This document shows positions 6,373 to 13,344 of a stretch of 13,947 bases of DNA, piece by piece. How positions within the stretch are numbered: position 1 is the first letter of the stretch; each line of letters opens with the position of its first letter. A model generated the notes under the pieces. It was not told where the DNA came from and searched no databases. It saw only the letters and a list, made by a program, of their open reading frames with translations. Source of the stretch: an uncultured Phenylobacterium sp. (lineage in GTDB: Bacteria; Pseudomonadota; Alphaproteobacteria; Caulobacterales; Caulobacteraceae); assembly GCA_945952175.1 (NCBI GenBank), contig CAMFHW010000048.1:1-13947 (forward strand). Direction: 5' to 3'. The translations under genes were made by a program, and so were the position numbers.

Positions 6373-7638
6373 ATGACCACCGATCCACGGGGCGGCCGCA
6401 CGACCCGTTGCCTGCTGGCGCTGGCGCTCGGCCTGTGCGCCGGCGCGGCGCTGAACCTCGCCCATGACGAGGCCCTGACCAACTTCGCCGTCGCCCTGAA
6501 GCCGCTGGGCAATCTGTGGCTGGCGGGGCTGCAGATGACGCTGGCGCCGATGATCTTCGCCCTGGTGACGGTGGGGGCCGCCGACTGGTCGCGACGCGGC
6601 GGCGGCCGGGTGATCAGCTTCGCGCTCGCCCTGTTCACCGGCCTGGCCCTCACCGCCGCCCTGGCCTCGGGTTTCCTGATGACGCTCGCCCTGCGGGCCT
6701 GGCCGCCGATGGCCCATGTGGGCGGCGGGGTGGTGGCCGGGGCGCCGCCGCCCGCGCCGCCGCTGGCCGACCAGCTCGTCGCCCTGGTTCCGACCAATCC
6801 GGTCGCCGCCGCCGCCCAGGGCCAGTTCGCCGCCCTGGTCGTGTTCGCGCTGGTGCTGGGTTTGGCGCTCGGCCGGATCGGCGCGCGCGAGCGCGACGCG
6901 GTGACCGACGTGCTGAACGGCGTGGCGCGGGCCATGACCGTGATCGTCGAATGGGTGCTGACGGCCGCGCCGGTCGGGATCTTCGTCCTGGCCCTGGGCG
7001 TGGCCCTGACCGGCGGCGCGGCGGTCGCCGGCGTGGTGGCCCAGGCGATCGTGCTGACCTCGGCGCTCGTCGCCGTCGCCCTCGTCGCCTGCTACCTGGT
7101 GGCCTGGATCGGCGGCGGCGTTTCGCCGATCGCCTTCGCCCGCGCCGCGGCGGGTCCGCAGGCGGTGGCGGCGGGGACCACCTCATCCATGGCCACCCTG
7201 CCGGCGATGATCGAGGCGGCGCAGGCCAAGCTCGGCATGTCGCGCCAGAACGCCGGGACCATCCTGCCGCTGGCGGTCAGCGTGTTCCGGATCGGCAATG
7301 TGACGCTGATCACGGGCTCGGCGATCTTCGCCGCCCACGCCGCCGGCTTGACCCCGACGGCGGCCCAGATCGTCGTCGTGGCCGCCGTGGTGGTGGTGAC
7401 CAATTTCGGCACCGTCGGCCTGCCGGCGGCGGCGGTGATGTGGGCGACCGAGGCGCCGGCCTTCCAGGCGGCCGGCGCGCCGCTGGACCTCCTGCCGCTG
7501 CTGATCGCCACGGCCGCCCTGCCCGACGTGCTGGACACCGCCTGCAACGTCACCGGCCACATGGCGGTGTCGACCGTGGTGGCGCGCTTCGCCGATCGCC
7601 AGCCGGCCCCTGAGGGCGCGGTGGCCGAGCCGGCCTGA
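6373..7638 (+). CDS. Divergent dicarboxylate/amino-acid:cation symporter (SDF/DAACS family)
   Basis: This inner-membrane secondary transporter has 421 residues. The start at 6373 has GGAGGGG six bases upstream, and the upstream in-frame region lies within a repeat and does not look coding. The protein is hydrophobic throughout, with a family-like layout. TTSSMATLP (269-277) is the serine-rich tip of hairpin 1, VVTNFGTVGLPAAAVM (about 341-356) is hairpin 2, and DVLDTACNVTGH (385-396) is the last helix. Key positions are altered. The sodium/substrate motif NMDGT of helix 7 reads FRIGN (305-309). In the last helix the substrate-binding Arg (R397 of GltPh) is Asp388 and the sodium ligand Asp405 is His396, while D394, T398 and N401 equivalents are kept. 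Membership of the family is clear, but substrate and coupling ion probably differ from glutamate/C4-dicarboxylate carriers. Confidence 0.87.
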   Translation: MTTDPRGGRTTRCLLALALGLCAGAALNLAHDEALTNFAVALKPLGNLWLAGLQMTLAPMIFALVTVGAADWSRRGGGRVISFALALFTGLALTAALASGFLMTLALRAWPPMAHVGGGVVAGAPPPAPPLADQLVALVPTNPVAAAAQGQFAALVVFALVLGLALGRIGARERDAVTDVLNGVARAMTVIVEWVLTAAPVGIFVLALGVALTGGAAVAGVVAQAIVLTSALVAVALVACYLVAWIGGGVSPIAFARAAAGPQAVAAGTTSSMATLPAMIEAAQAKLGMSRQNAGTILPLAVSVFRIGNVTLITGSAIFAAHAAGLTPTAAQIVVVAAVVVVTNFGTVGLPAAAVMWATEAPAFQAAGAPLDLLPLLIATAALPDVLDTACNVTGHMAVSTVVARFADRQPAPEGAVAEPA

Positions 7639-7690
7639 TCCCCGACTTCAGGCGCTTTTTGAAGTGGTCCCGAGGCCGTTGAGCGGCGCC

Positions 7691-7732
7691 ATTCGTAGAC
7701 AGGTTTACAAAACAAACTGGTTCATTCATGTT
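7691..7732 (+). promoter_or_regulatory. AT-rich promoter/operator region of the acyltransferase unit
   Basis: The segment is much more AT-rich than its surroundings and lies about 30-70 bases before the acyltransferase start. It includes GGTTTACAAAACAAACTGG, with short inverted GTTT/AAAC arms, and a possible -35 element TTTACA at 7704-7709. I infer a promoter with an operator. The winged-helix protein at the end of the same unit is one candidate regulator. No convincing -10 element was found. Confidence 0.35.
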
Positions 7733-7759
7733 GCGGCCATCGAGGAGGAGGATCGCCTC

Positions 7760-9004
7760 ATGAACCAGACCCGTCTCGCCGACCTGCCGCAGAACCAGGT
7801 CGTGCCCGCTTCCGCCGCGCCGCGGCCCACGCCCGGCCGCAACCACGCCGTCGGCTATCTGCGCGCCTTCGTGACCCTGCTGGTGCTGGCGCACCATTCG
7901 GTCATCGCCTTCATGCCCGGCATGCCGCATTCGACCCGCTTCACCACCCCGCCCTACATGTGGGGCGCCTTCCCGGTGCCGGACGCGCAGCACACCTGGA
8001 TCGGCTGGGCCCTGCTGGTCATGTCGAACGACATGTTCTTCATGGCGCTGATGTTCCTGATCGCCGGCCTGTTCACCCCGGCCAGCCTGGAGCGGAAGGG
8101 ACCGGGCGGCTTCCTGCGCGAGCGGCTGAGCCGGCTCGGCATCCCCTTCATCGTCAGCGCCGGCCTGCTGTCGCCGCTGGCCTACTACCCCGCCTATCTG
8201 GTGACCGGCGGGACGGGCGGACCGGCCGGCTTCGTGAAAGCCTGGCTGGGCCTGGGCGTCTGGAACCCCGGCCCGGCCTGGTTCCTGGGCGTGCTGATGG
8301 GTCTGGCGGTCCTGGCGGCCGTGGTCCGGGCCGTGGCGCCCAAGGCCATCGCCGGCCTGGCGCGGCTGGGCGTCGGCGCCGACCGGAAGCCCGGACGGTT
8401 CCTGCTGTGGCTCGCCCTGGCCTCGGCGGCCGCCTACATCCCGATGTGCGCGATCTTCGGCCCGCTGGAATGGTTGACCCTCGGCCCCTTCGCCCTGCAG
8501 GGCAGCCGGGCCGTGCTCTATCCGATGTACTTCGTGGTCGGCATGGGGATCGGCGCCTATGGCCTGGATCGCGGCCTGCTGGCCCAGGGCGGCGCGCTCG
8601 CCCGCCGCTGGTGGGCCTGGATGCTGGTCGCCGTCCCGGCCCTGCTGGCGGCGCTGGCCGTGACGCTGATCGCCGGCATGTCCAAGGGCCAGAACCACGC
8701 CCTGTGGCTCACCCTGGGCGGCCTGGCGTTCGGGACCACCTGCGCGGCCATGTCGATGATGTGGATGGGGATCTTCCGCCGCTTCACGGCCAAGGCCAGC
8801 CGCGTCTGGGACAGCCTTTCGGCCAACGCCTTCGGCATGTACCTGGTCCACTACGCCATCGCCTCCTGGGTGCAGCTCGCCCTGCTGCCGGCGGACCTGC
8901 CGGGCGCGGTGAAGGGGGCCTTCGTCTTCGCGCTGGTCGTGGTCCTGAGCTGGGCGACCACCGCGGGCCTGCGGCGCATCCCCGGCGTCGCCCGCTTCCT
9001 CTAA
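7760..9004 (+). CDS. Acyltransferase 3 family membrane protein
   Basis: This integral inner-membrane acyltransferase has 414 residues with GGAGGAGGA eight bases before the ATG. The frame is open upstream to 7664, but that part lies in the promoter-like AT-rich segment. Typical AT3 features are VGYLRAFVTLLVLAHHSV (about 31-48), whose histidine pair (45-46) sits where the family's catalytic His lies, and FLIAGLFTPASL (about 99-110). These are followed by the basic loop FLRERLSRLGIPF (about 118-130), GPAWFLGVL, and about ten predicted membrane spans. AT3 enzymes move acyl groups such as acetyl or succinyl onto periplasmic glycans, lipids or antibiotics. The acceptor here is not indicated. Two small genes for a membrane protein and a winged-helix regulator follow closely, and the three probably form an operon. 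Confidence 0.9.
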   Translation: MNQTRLADLPQNQVVPASAAPRPTPGRNHAVGYLRAFVTLLVLAHHSVIAFMPGMPHSTRFTTPPYMWGAFPVPDAQHTWIGWALLVMSNDMFFMALMFLIAGLFTPASLERKGPGGFLRERLSRLGIPFIVSAGLLSPLAYYPAYLVTGGTGGPAGFVKAWLGLGVWNPGPAWFLGVLMGLAVLAAVVRAVAPKAIAGLARLGVGADRKPGRFLLWLALASAAAYIPMCAIFGPLEWLTLGPFALQGSRAVLYPMYFVVGMGIGAYGLDRGLLAQGGALARRWWAWMLVAVPALLAALAVTLIAGMSKGQNHALWLTLGGLAFGTTCAAMSMMWMGIFRRFTAKASRVWDSLSANAFGMYLVHYAIASWVQLALLPADLPGAVKGAFVFALVVVLSWATTAGLRRIPGVARFL

Positions 9005-9032
9005 GATCATCGAGTCGGCCGGAGCCCGCCCC

Positions 9033-9647
9033 ATGACCACCAAACTGCAAGACGTCGAAGCCGACCTCGCCTTCATGAAGGCCCTGGTCGAGGGACCCAG
9101 CATGCAGTGGGCGGCCTTCGGCCAGGCCTATCTGGCGGGCGGACTGATCTACGGCGCCCAGTGCCTGTTCCACTTCTGCCAGTACAAGGGCTGGATCGTG
9201 CTGTCGCCCGGCTGGTCGCTGGCGATCAGCCTGGGGTTCACGGCGGTGTTCCTGCCGGTGCTCGGCCTCTTGGTCTGGCAGAAGCGCAAGGGGCCGATGC
9301 TGGGCTCCACCAACCGGGCGATCAGCACAGTGTTCACGGCGGTGGGCATGACCAACATCGTCATGGTGGCGGTCTTCGCCATGGCGGCGGTGGGCCATCA
9401 CAGCATGACCATCTGGATGATCTATCCGGCCATCGTCTTCGCCCTGCAGGGGGCGGCCTGGATGGTGGCGGCGATGCTGCGGCGCCGGCCCTGGATAGGG
9501 ATCATCGCGGCGGGCTGGTATGCGAGCGCCATCGGGCTCGGCCTGACCCTCGACAGCGTGAACTATCTCGTGGTGTGCGGGGCCAGCCTGATCCTGTGGA
9601 TGGCCGTGCCGGGCGCCCTGATGCTGCGCAACCGCACCGCGGCCTGA
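9033..9647 (+). CDS. Six-helix membrane protein of unknown function
   Basis: The gene encodes 204 residues, with GGAG eight bases upstream of the ATG. I do not recognise the family. A short, polar, acidic N-terminus (about 1-24) is followed by about six hydrophobic segments, near residues 26-47, 57-80, 97-120, 123-148, 153-172 and 176-197. KRKG and RRRP loops between them suggest cytoplasmic sides. It begins 28 bp after the acyltransferase stop and ends 4 bp before the winged-helix regulator gene, so it is very likely cotranscribed and translationally coupled with both. Possible roles are a sensor or antagonist for the small regulator, or a partner of the acyltransferase. This is inference from position only. 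Confidence 0.85.
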   Translation: MTTKLQDVEADLAFMKALVEGPSMQWAAFGQAYLAGGLIYGAQCLFHFCQYKGWIVLSPGWSLAISLGFTAVFLPVLGLLVWQKRKGPMLGSTNRAISTVFTAVGMTNIVMVAVFAMAAVGHHSMTIWMIYPAIVFALQGAAWMVAAMLRRRPWIGIIAAGWYASAIGLGLTLDSVNYLVVCGASLILWMAVPGALMLRNRTAA

Positions 9648-9651
9648 GACG

Positions 9652-9972
9652 ATGGACGCCTTCGACATCGGCGGCATCGACGACGTGATCCATGGCCGCA
9701 TCCGGCTGGGGATCATGGCCTATCTGGCCAGCGCCGAAGTGGCCGATTTCAACGAGCTGAAGGCGCTCCTGCAGGCGACCCAGGGCAACCTGTCGGTCCA
9801 CCTGCGGAAGCTGGAGGACGCGGCCTATGTGGAGATCGAGAAGAGCTTCCTGGGTCGCAAGCCGCTGACCCGGATCCGCATCACGCCGTCGGGGCGAAAG
9901 GCGTTCTCGACCTATCTGGCCGCGATGGGCCGGCTGGTCGAGCAGGCCTCCAAGGGCGAGGCGGGCGGCTAG
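9652..9972 (+). CDS. Small winged-helix transcriptional regulator
   Basis: This 106-residue protein is nearly all one winged helix-turn-helix domain of the ArsR/MarR-like winged-helix DNA-binding type (as in Pfam HTH_34). The recognition region is TQGNLSVHLRKLEDAAYVEI (about 43-62), followed by the wing SFLGRKPLTRIRITPSG (about 65-81) and a short C-terminal helix likely used for dimerisation. No cysteine pair or other metal-sensing motif is visible, so the signal is unknown. It starts 4 bp after the membrane-protein gene without a strong ribosome-binding site of its own, which fits translational coupling. It probably regulates its own operon from the AT-rich region before the acyltransferase gene. 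The gene is followed by a strong terminator. Confidence 0.88.
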   Translation: MDAFDIGGIDDVIHGRIRLGIMAYLASAEVADFNELKALLQATQGNLSVHLRKLEDAAYVEIEKSFLGRKPLTRIRITPSGRKAFSTYLAAMGRLVEQASKGEAGG

Positions 9973-10005
9973 CCCCTCTTCCGCGCGACGGCAGAACTCC
10001 CCCCT

Positions 10006-10043
10006 CTCCGCCGACGGCGTCTCGCCGGACGGCGGAGCTTTTT
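10006..10043 (+). terminator. Intrinsic terminator after the winged-helix gene
   Basis: A GC-rich hairpin has outer arms CTCCGCCG (10006-10013) and CGGCGGAG (10030-10037) and inner arms CGGCG and CGCCG around a TCT loop, with a small internal bulge. It is followed by TTTTT at 10039-10043. It ends plus-strand transcription. On the minus strand no T-run follows the hairpin, so it should not serve the convergent gene. The T-run also contains the TAA stop of the minus-strand pentapeptide gene (10044-10042). Confidence 0.85.
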
Positions 10044-11349
10044 AGGCGGCGAGCGCGGCTTCGAGGCCGATGACGGCGCCGAGCTCGGCGCCCTGGAGGC
10101 TGGCCTCGGACAGGGTGGCGCCGGTCAGGTCGCAGCCGCGCAGGTCGGCGCCGTCGAGATGGGCCTTGGCGAAATCGGCCTGGCGGGCCAGGGCGTAGCG
10201 GAGCTGGGCGCTGACCAGGCTGGACGGGGTCTCGCGTGCGCCGAGCGGCAGCGGGCTGAGCAAGGCCTGGCGAAGGTCGGCCTTGATGAAGCTGGCCTGA
10301 TAGGCGCGCGCGCCGCGCAGGTCGGCCTGGGCCAGGCAGGCGCCGCGCAGGTCGGCGCCGTCGAGATTGGCGCCCTGGAGATGCGCACCCGAGAGGTCGA
10401 GCCCGACCATGCAGGCGCCCTTGGCCGACATGGCGGTGAGCCGCAGGCCCTTCAGCTTGCCGCCCAGGGGACGCAGGTCCTCGCGGTCGAAATTGGCCGG
10501 CTGGCCCTGCTTGCCGCCGCTGACGACCCAGGCGTGATTGGCCTGGGCGCGCGCCCAGAGTTCGGGCGCCTTGGCGATAGCCTCTTCGGTCGGAGCGACG
10601 ATCACGCCGGCCAGGTTGGTCGTGCTGGAGGTCCGCGCGCGGCTGACATCGACACCGTTCATGGCGGCGCAGGACAGGTTGGCGCCCTCGAGATTGGCCC
10701 CGCCGACATCGCAGCCGTCGAGGATGGCGCCCGAGAGGTTGGCCCCGCGGCAGTTGGCGCCGGTCATCTTGGCGTTGCGCAGCGAACAGTCGGAGAAGTC
10801 GGCGGCGAAGGCGCTGACGTCGTTCATCTGCGAACCGTCGAGGGTCGCGCCGGCCAGCACGGCCTCGTCGAGCGAGCCTTCGCGCTGGGTGTGGGTGAGC
10901 GAGGACAGGCCCTTGGACGGGTGCGGGATGGAGATCTGGCCGACGCGCATGTCGGCCTGGGTGAGGTCGGCCTGCGTCAGGTTGGCGCCGCGCAGGCAGG
11001 CGCCGCGCATGTCGGCGCGCACGAGGCGGGCGCGGGTGAGGTTGGATTTGCGCAGGTCGCAGCCGAACAGGTTGGCGCGCTCCAGATTGGCGCCGACCAG
11101 CTTGACGCCGTCCAGGATGGAGCCCGAGAAGTCGACCTCGGTGAGGTTGCGGCCCGACAGGTCCGCGCCGGTGATGTCGACGAACTTCAGCACGGCGCGC
11201 TTGCCGCCCGGGCGGCCGGTGGCGAATTTCTCATGGGCGGAGACGATCATCTCCACCTCGCCGGGTGACAACTTTCGTCGTCCCGTCAGCGCGACAGTCG
11301 TCATGTTCCTCGCCCCCATGCCCCCGAGTGTTTCGGCGAACCGCGTCAT
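10042..11349 (-). CDS. Pentapeptide-repeat protein
   Basis: This is a 435-residue protein from the ATG at 11349. Starts at 11319 and 11304 are alternatives, none with a strong ribosome-binding site (GAGGAA lies close to the 11304 ATG). After a 50-residue helical N-terminus, A(D/N)LXX repeats form right-handed beta-helix blocks at about 58-135, 160-237 and 297-425. The first two blocks are separated by a loop at about 136-158. A longer non-repeat insert follows at about 250-290 (EEAIAKAPELWARAQANHAW...), and a shorter break lies at about 365-378. There is no signal peptide or membrane span, so it is probably cytoplasmic. Some pentapeptide proteins mimic DNA and protect gyrase (Qnr, MfpA), but those are about 180-220 residues with few breaks. 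Here the function is unknown. The repetitive GCGCCGxxCAGGTCGGC-type DNA in this gene is the direct result of the repeats. Confidence 0.93.
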   Translation of the reverse strand: MTRFAETLGGMGARNMTTVALTGRRKLSPGEVEMIVSAHEKFATGRPGGKRAVLKFVDITGADLSGRNLTEVDFSGSILDGVKLVGANLERANLFGCDLRKSNLTRARLVRADMRGACLRGANLTQADLTQADMRVGQISIPHPSKGLSSLTHTQREGSLDEAVLAGATLDGSQMNDVSAFAADFSDCSLRNAKMTGANCRGANLSGAILDGCDVGGANLEGANLSCAAMNGVDVSRARTSSTTNLAGVIVAPTEEAIAKAPELWARAQANHAWVVSGGKQGQPANFDREDLRPLGGKLKGLRLTAMSAKGACMVGLDLSGAHLQGANLDGADLRGACLAQADLRGARAYQASFIKADLRQALLSPLPLGARETPSSLVSAQLRYALARQADFAKAHLDGADLRGCDLTGATLSEASLQGAELGAVIGLEAALAA

Positions 11350-11559
11350 TCGACAAAAGCGACCGAAAGGTTAAGAACTCCCTGCGACATCCGCGCGCAG
11401 GCGGTTTTCTTCCCGGAAATTGCGGAAAATTATGAGCTTTCGTGGGTTGCTTAACAATACTCGCGGCGAATTCTCATCCAATTACTCAGATTGGGGTTAG
11501 TCGAGTCCGTAGTCCGCGTGATGTGCACAGAATGGGTATTAAACGTCGGAGCCTGAACC
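11350..11559. other. AT-richer divergent intergenic region
   Basis: This 210-bp gap separates the divergent pentapeptide and acetyltransferase genes and should hold both promoters. It is the most AT-rich stretch in the window, especially 11408-11550. I see two TTAA-containing patches (near 11371 and 11450) and a TATTAA at about 11535, but no spaced -35/-10 pair that I would defend. No RNA gene or hairpin-plus-T-run is evident. Confidence 0.5.
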
Positions 11560-12093
11560 ATGGGGCGGGAAATCTCATATCGACCACTCGTCGAGGCCGA
11601 CCTGCCCTTGATGACTGATTGGCTCAACCAGGTTCACTTGCGCGCCTTCTATCAACGCGACCCGACCACGGCGGCGGAGGTGGCGGCCAAATACGGTCCG
11701 CGGATCCGCGGCGAGGCGCCGGCCCACTGCTCCTTGGCGCTCATGGACGGCGCGCCGTTCGGATACCTGCAGTGCTACCGCGTCGCCGACTGGGCCGACT
11801 GGCGCGAGGCCATCGGCGTCGAGCACGGGGTGGCGATCGACCTGTTCATCGGCGAGCCCGGTCTGATCGGGCGCGGGATCGGGCGGCGGATGCTGGATGG
11901 CTTCGTGAAGGTCGCGCTCGGCCGCTACCCGGACGAACGCCTCTGCTGGATCGCGCACGAGCTGGAGAACCACGCCGCGCGCCAGTGTTCGACCGCGGCC
12001 GGCTTCTCGCCGGTGAAGACCTTCCTCGACGATGGGCGGGCCAGCATCCTGATGGTGCGGCAGGGGTCCGCCCTCACCCCGCCCAACGCTTGA
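11560..12093 (+). CDS. GNAT acetyltransferase, AAC(6')/siderophore-acetyltransferase-like
   Basis: The gene encodes 177 residues, with GGAG eight bases before the ATG. It has the GNAT fold of the RimJ/RimL-like group that includes aminoglycoside 6'-N-acetyltransferases and siderophore acylases. Motifs are YRPLVEADLPLMTDWLN (about 7-23), GAPFGYLQCYR (about 64-74) and AIDLFIG (about 92-98). The acetyl-CoA pyrophosphate loop is GRGIGRRM (104-111), and HAARQCSTAAGFSPVKTF (about 138-155) lies in the C-terminal part. The AID segment lies where AAC(6')-Ib has its GID, containing a catalytic Asp, as I recall that family. The enzyme transfers acetyl from acetyl-CoA to an amine. Whether that is an aminoglycoside, a hydroxylamine or another metabolite is not decidable here. 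Its last 20 bp overlap the convergent fabF 3' end. It is monocistronic as far as the window shows. Confidence 0.88.
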   Translation: MGREISYRPLVEADLPLMTDWLNQVHLRAFYQRDPTTAAEVAAKYGPRIRGEAPAHCSLALMDGAPFGYLQCYRVADWADWREAIGVEHGVAIDLFIGEPGLIGRGIGRRMLDGFVKVALGRYPDERLCWIAHELENHAARQCSTAAGFSPVKTFLDDGRASILMVRQGSALTPPNA

Positions 12094-13339
12094 AGATCAC
12101 GCTGGCGTTGACGCCGCCGAAGCCGAAGCCGTTGGAGAGGGCGTGGTCGAAGGACAGCCGGCGCGCCTCGAGGGCGACCAGGTCGAGGCCGGCGGCGGCT
12201 TCGTCGGGCGCCTCCAGGTTGAGGGTGGGCGGGGCGACCTGGTCTCGCAGGGCCAGCACGGTGAAGATGGCTTCCAGCCCGCCGGCGGCGCCGAGCAGGT
12301 GGCCGGTGGCGGACTTGGTGGCGCTGATCGCCGGGCTGGCGTCGCCGAACACCGCGCGGATGGCGGCGAGCTCGCCCTTGTCGCCGACCGGGGTCGAGGT
12401 GGCGTGGGCGTTCAGGTGGCCGATGGCGGCGGGCTCGAGGCCGGCCTGGGCGAGCGCCATACGCATGGAGCGGGCGGCGCCGTCGCCGTCCTCCGGGCCG
12501 GCGGTCAGGTGGTAGGCATCGGCGCTGGTCCCGTAGCCGACCAGCTCGGCGAGGACGATCGCGCCGCGGGCCTGCGCATGTTCGAGCGCCTCGATCACCA
12601 GGATGCCGGCGCCCTCGCCCATCACGAAGCCGTCGCGGGCCTGGTCGAAGGGACGCGAGGCCTTTTCCGGCGTGTCGTTGAAGCCGGCCGACAGGGCGCG
12701 GGCGGCGGCGAAGGAACCCAGACTGACCCGGTCGATGGTGGCCTCCGCCCCGCCGCAGACGGCGATGTCGACCTCGCCGGCGCGAATCATCCGCGCCGCG
12801 TCGCCGATGGCCTGGACCCCGGCGGCGCAAGCGGTGACCGGGGCGCCGATCGGGCCCTTGAAGCCGTGCTGGATCGAGACCCAGCCGGCCGCCAGGTTGG
12901 CGAGGAAGGCCGGGACGGTGAAGGGCGACAGGCGACGCACACCCTTCTCGTCGGTGGTGCGCACCGCCTCGGCGATGGCCGGGAAGCCGCCGATGCCGGT
13001 GGCGATGACGGTGGCGGTCCGCGCCCTGGCGGCCTCGTCCTGCGGCGCCCAGCCGGACTGGGCGATCGCCTCGTTCGCCGCGCCGATGGCGAGCGCGATG
13101 AAGCGGTCCATCTTCTTCTGATCCTTGCCGGAGACCACCGCGTCGAGATCGAAGCCGGCCTCGGGGTCCTCGGCGATCGACAAGACGCGGCCGGCGACCT
13201 GGGCGGGCACGTCGGGCGCGAGATCGGCGGGCAGCCGGGTGATCCCGGAGCGGCCGGCCAGCAGGCGGACCCAGGCGGTTTCGGTTCCAACACCCAGGGG
13301 CGAGACCACACCCAGGCCCGTGACGACGACACGACGCAT
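12074..13339 (-). CDS. fabF: Beta-ketoacyl-ACP synthase II (FabF)
   Basis: This cytosolic condensing enzyme extends acyl-ACP with malonyl-ACP in type II fatty-acid synthesis. It has 421 residues, close to the usual 410-415. The start MRRVVVTGLGVVSPLG is typical, with AGGTG six bases upstream of the ATG at 13339; an ATG at 13342 is equally open. The catalytic triad is complete. The nucleophile is Cys171 (VTACAAG), with His312 (NAHATSTPVGD) and His347 (KSATGHLLGAAG). The C-terminal GFGFGGVNAS loop (about 404-412) is also present. It lies 2-5 bp behind a MarR-type gene and is surely cotranscribed with it. The usual partners (acpP, fabG, fabD, fabH) are not adjacent. It could be the housekeeping enzyme or an extra copy serving a special lipid or polyketide pathway. 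Its 3' end overlaps the convergent acetyltransferase gene by 20 bp. Confidence 0.92.
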   Translation of the reverse strand: MRRVVVTGLGVVSPLGVGTETAWVRLLAGRSGITRLPADLAPDVPAQVAGRVLSIAEDPEAGFDLDAVVSGKDQKKMDRFIALAIGAANEAIAQSGWAPQDEAARARTATVIATGIGGFPAIAEAVRTTDEKGVRRLSPFTVPAFLANLAAGWVSIQHGFKGPIGAPVTACAAGVQAIGDAARMIRAGEVDIAVCGGAEATIDRVSLGSFAAARALSAGFNDTPEKASRPFDQARDGFVMGEGAGILVIEALEHAQARGAIVLAELVGYGTSADAYHLTAGPEDGDGAARSMRMALAQAGLEPAAIGHLNAHATSTPVGDKGELAAIRAVFGDASPAISATKSATGHLLGAAGGLEAIFTVLALRDQVAPPTLNLEAPDEAAAGLDLVALEARRLSFDHALSNGFGFGGVNASVIFKRWAG

Positions 13340-13344
13340 CATAT

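Noticed and set aside
7645..7665. Inverted repeat ACTTCA...TGAAGT with an internal TTTTT after the symporter stop
   Set aside because: The stem is only six bases, the T-run is inside the loop, and no T-tract follows, so it is not a convincing terminator.
7550..9103. Long minus-strand open frame (517 codons) opposite the acyltransferase
   Set aside because: Antisense shadow with Gln/Gly/His-rich sequence and no start signal. The acyltransferase motifs are on the plus strand.
10100..11200. Short near-repeats of the GCGCCGxxCAGGTCGGC type resembling a DNA repeat array
   Set aside because: They are the codons of A(D/N)LXX pentapeptide repeats in frame with the minus-strand gene, spaced in multiples of 15 bp, so not a CRISPR or satellite array.
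11365..11460. Possible CtrA-type TTAA sites in the divergent gap
   Set aside because: The two TTAA patches do not form the TTAA-N7-TTAA arrangement, and single TTAA tetramers are expected in an AT-richer gap.
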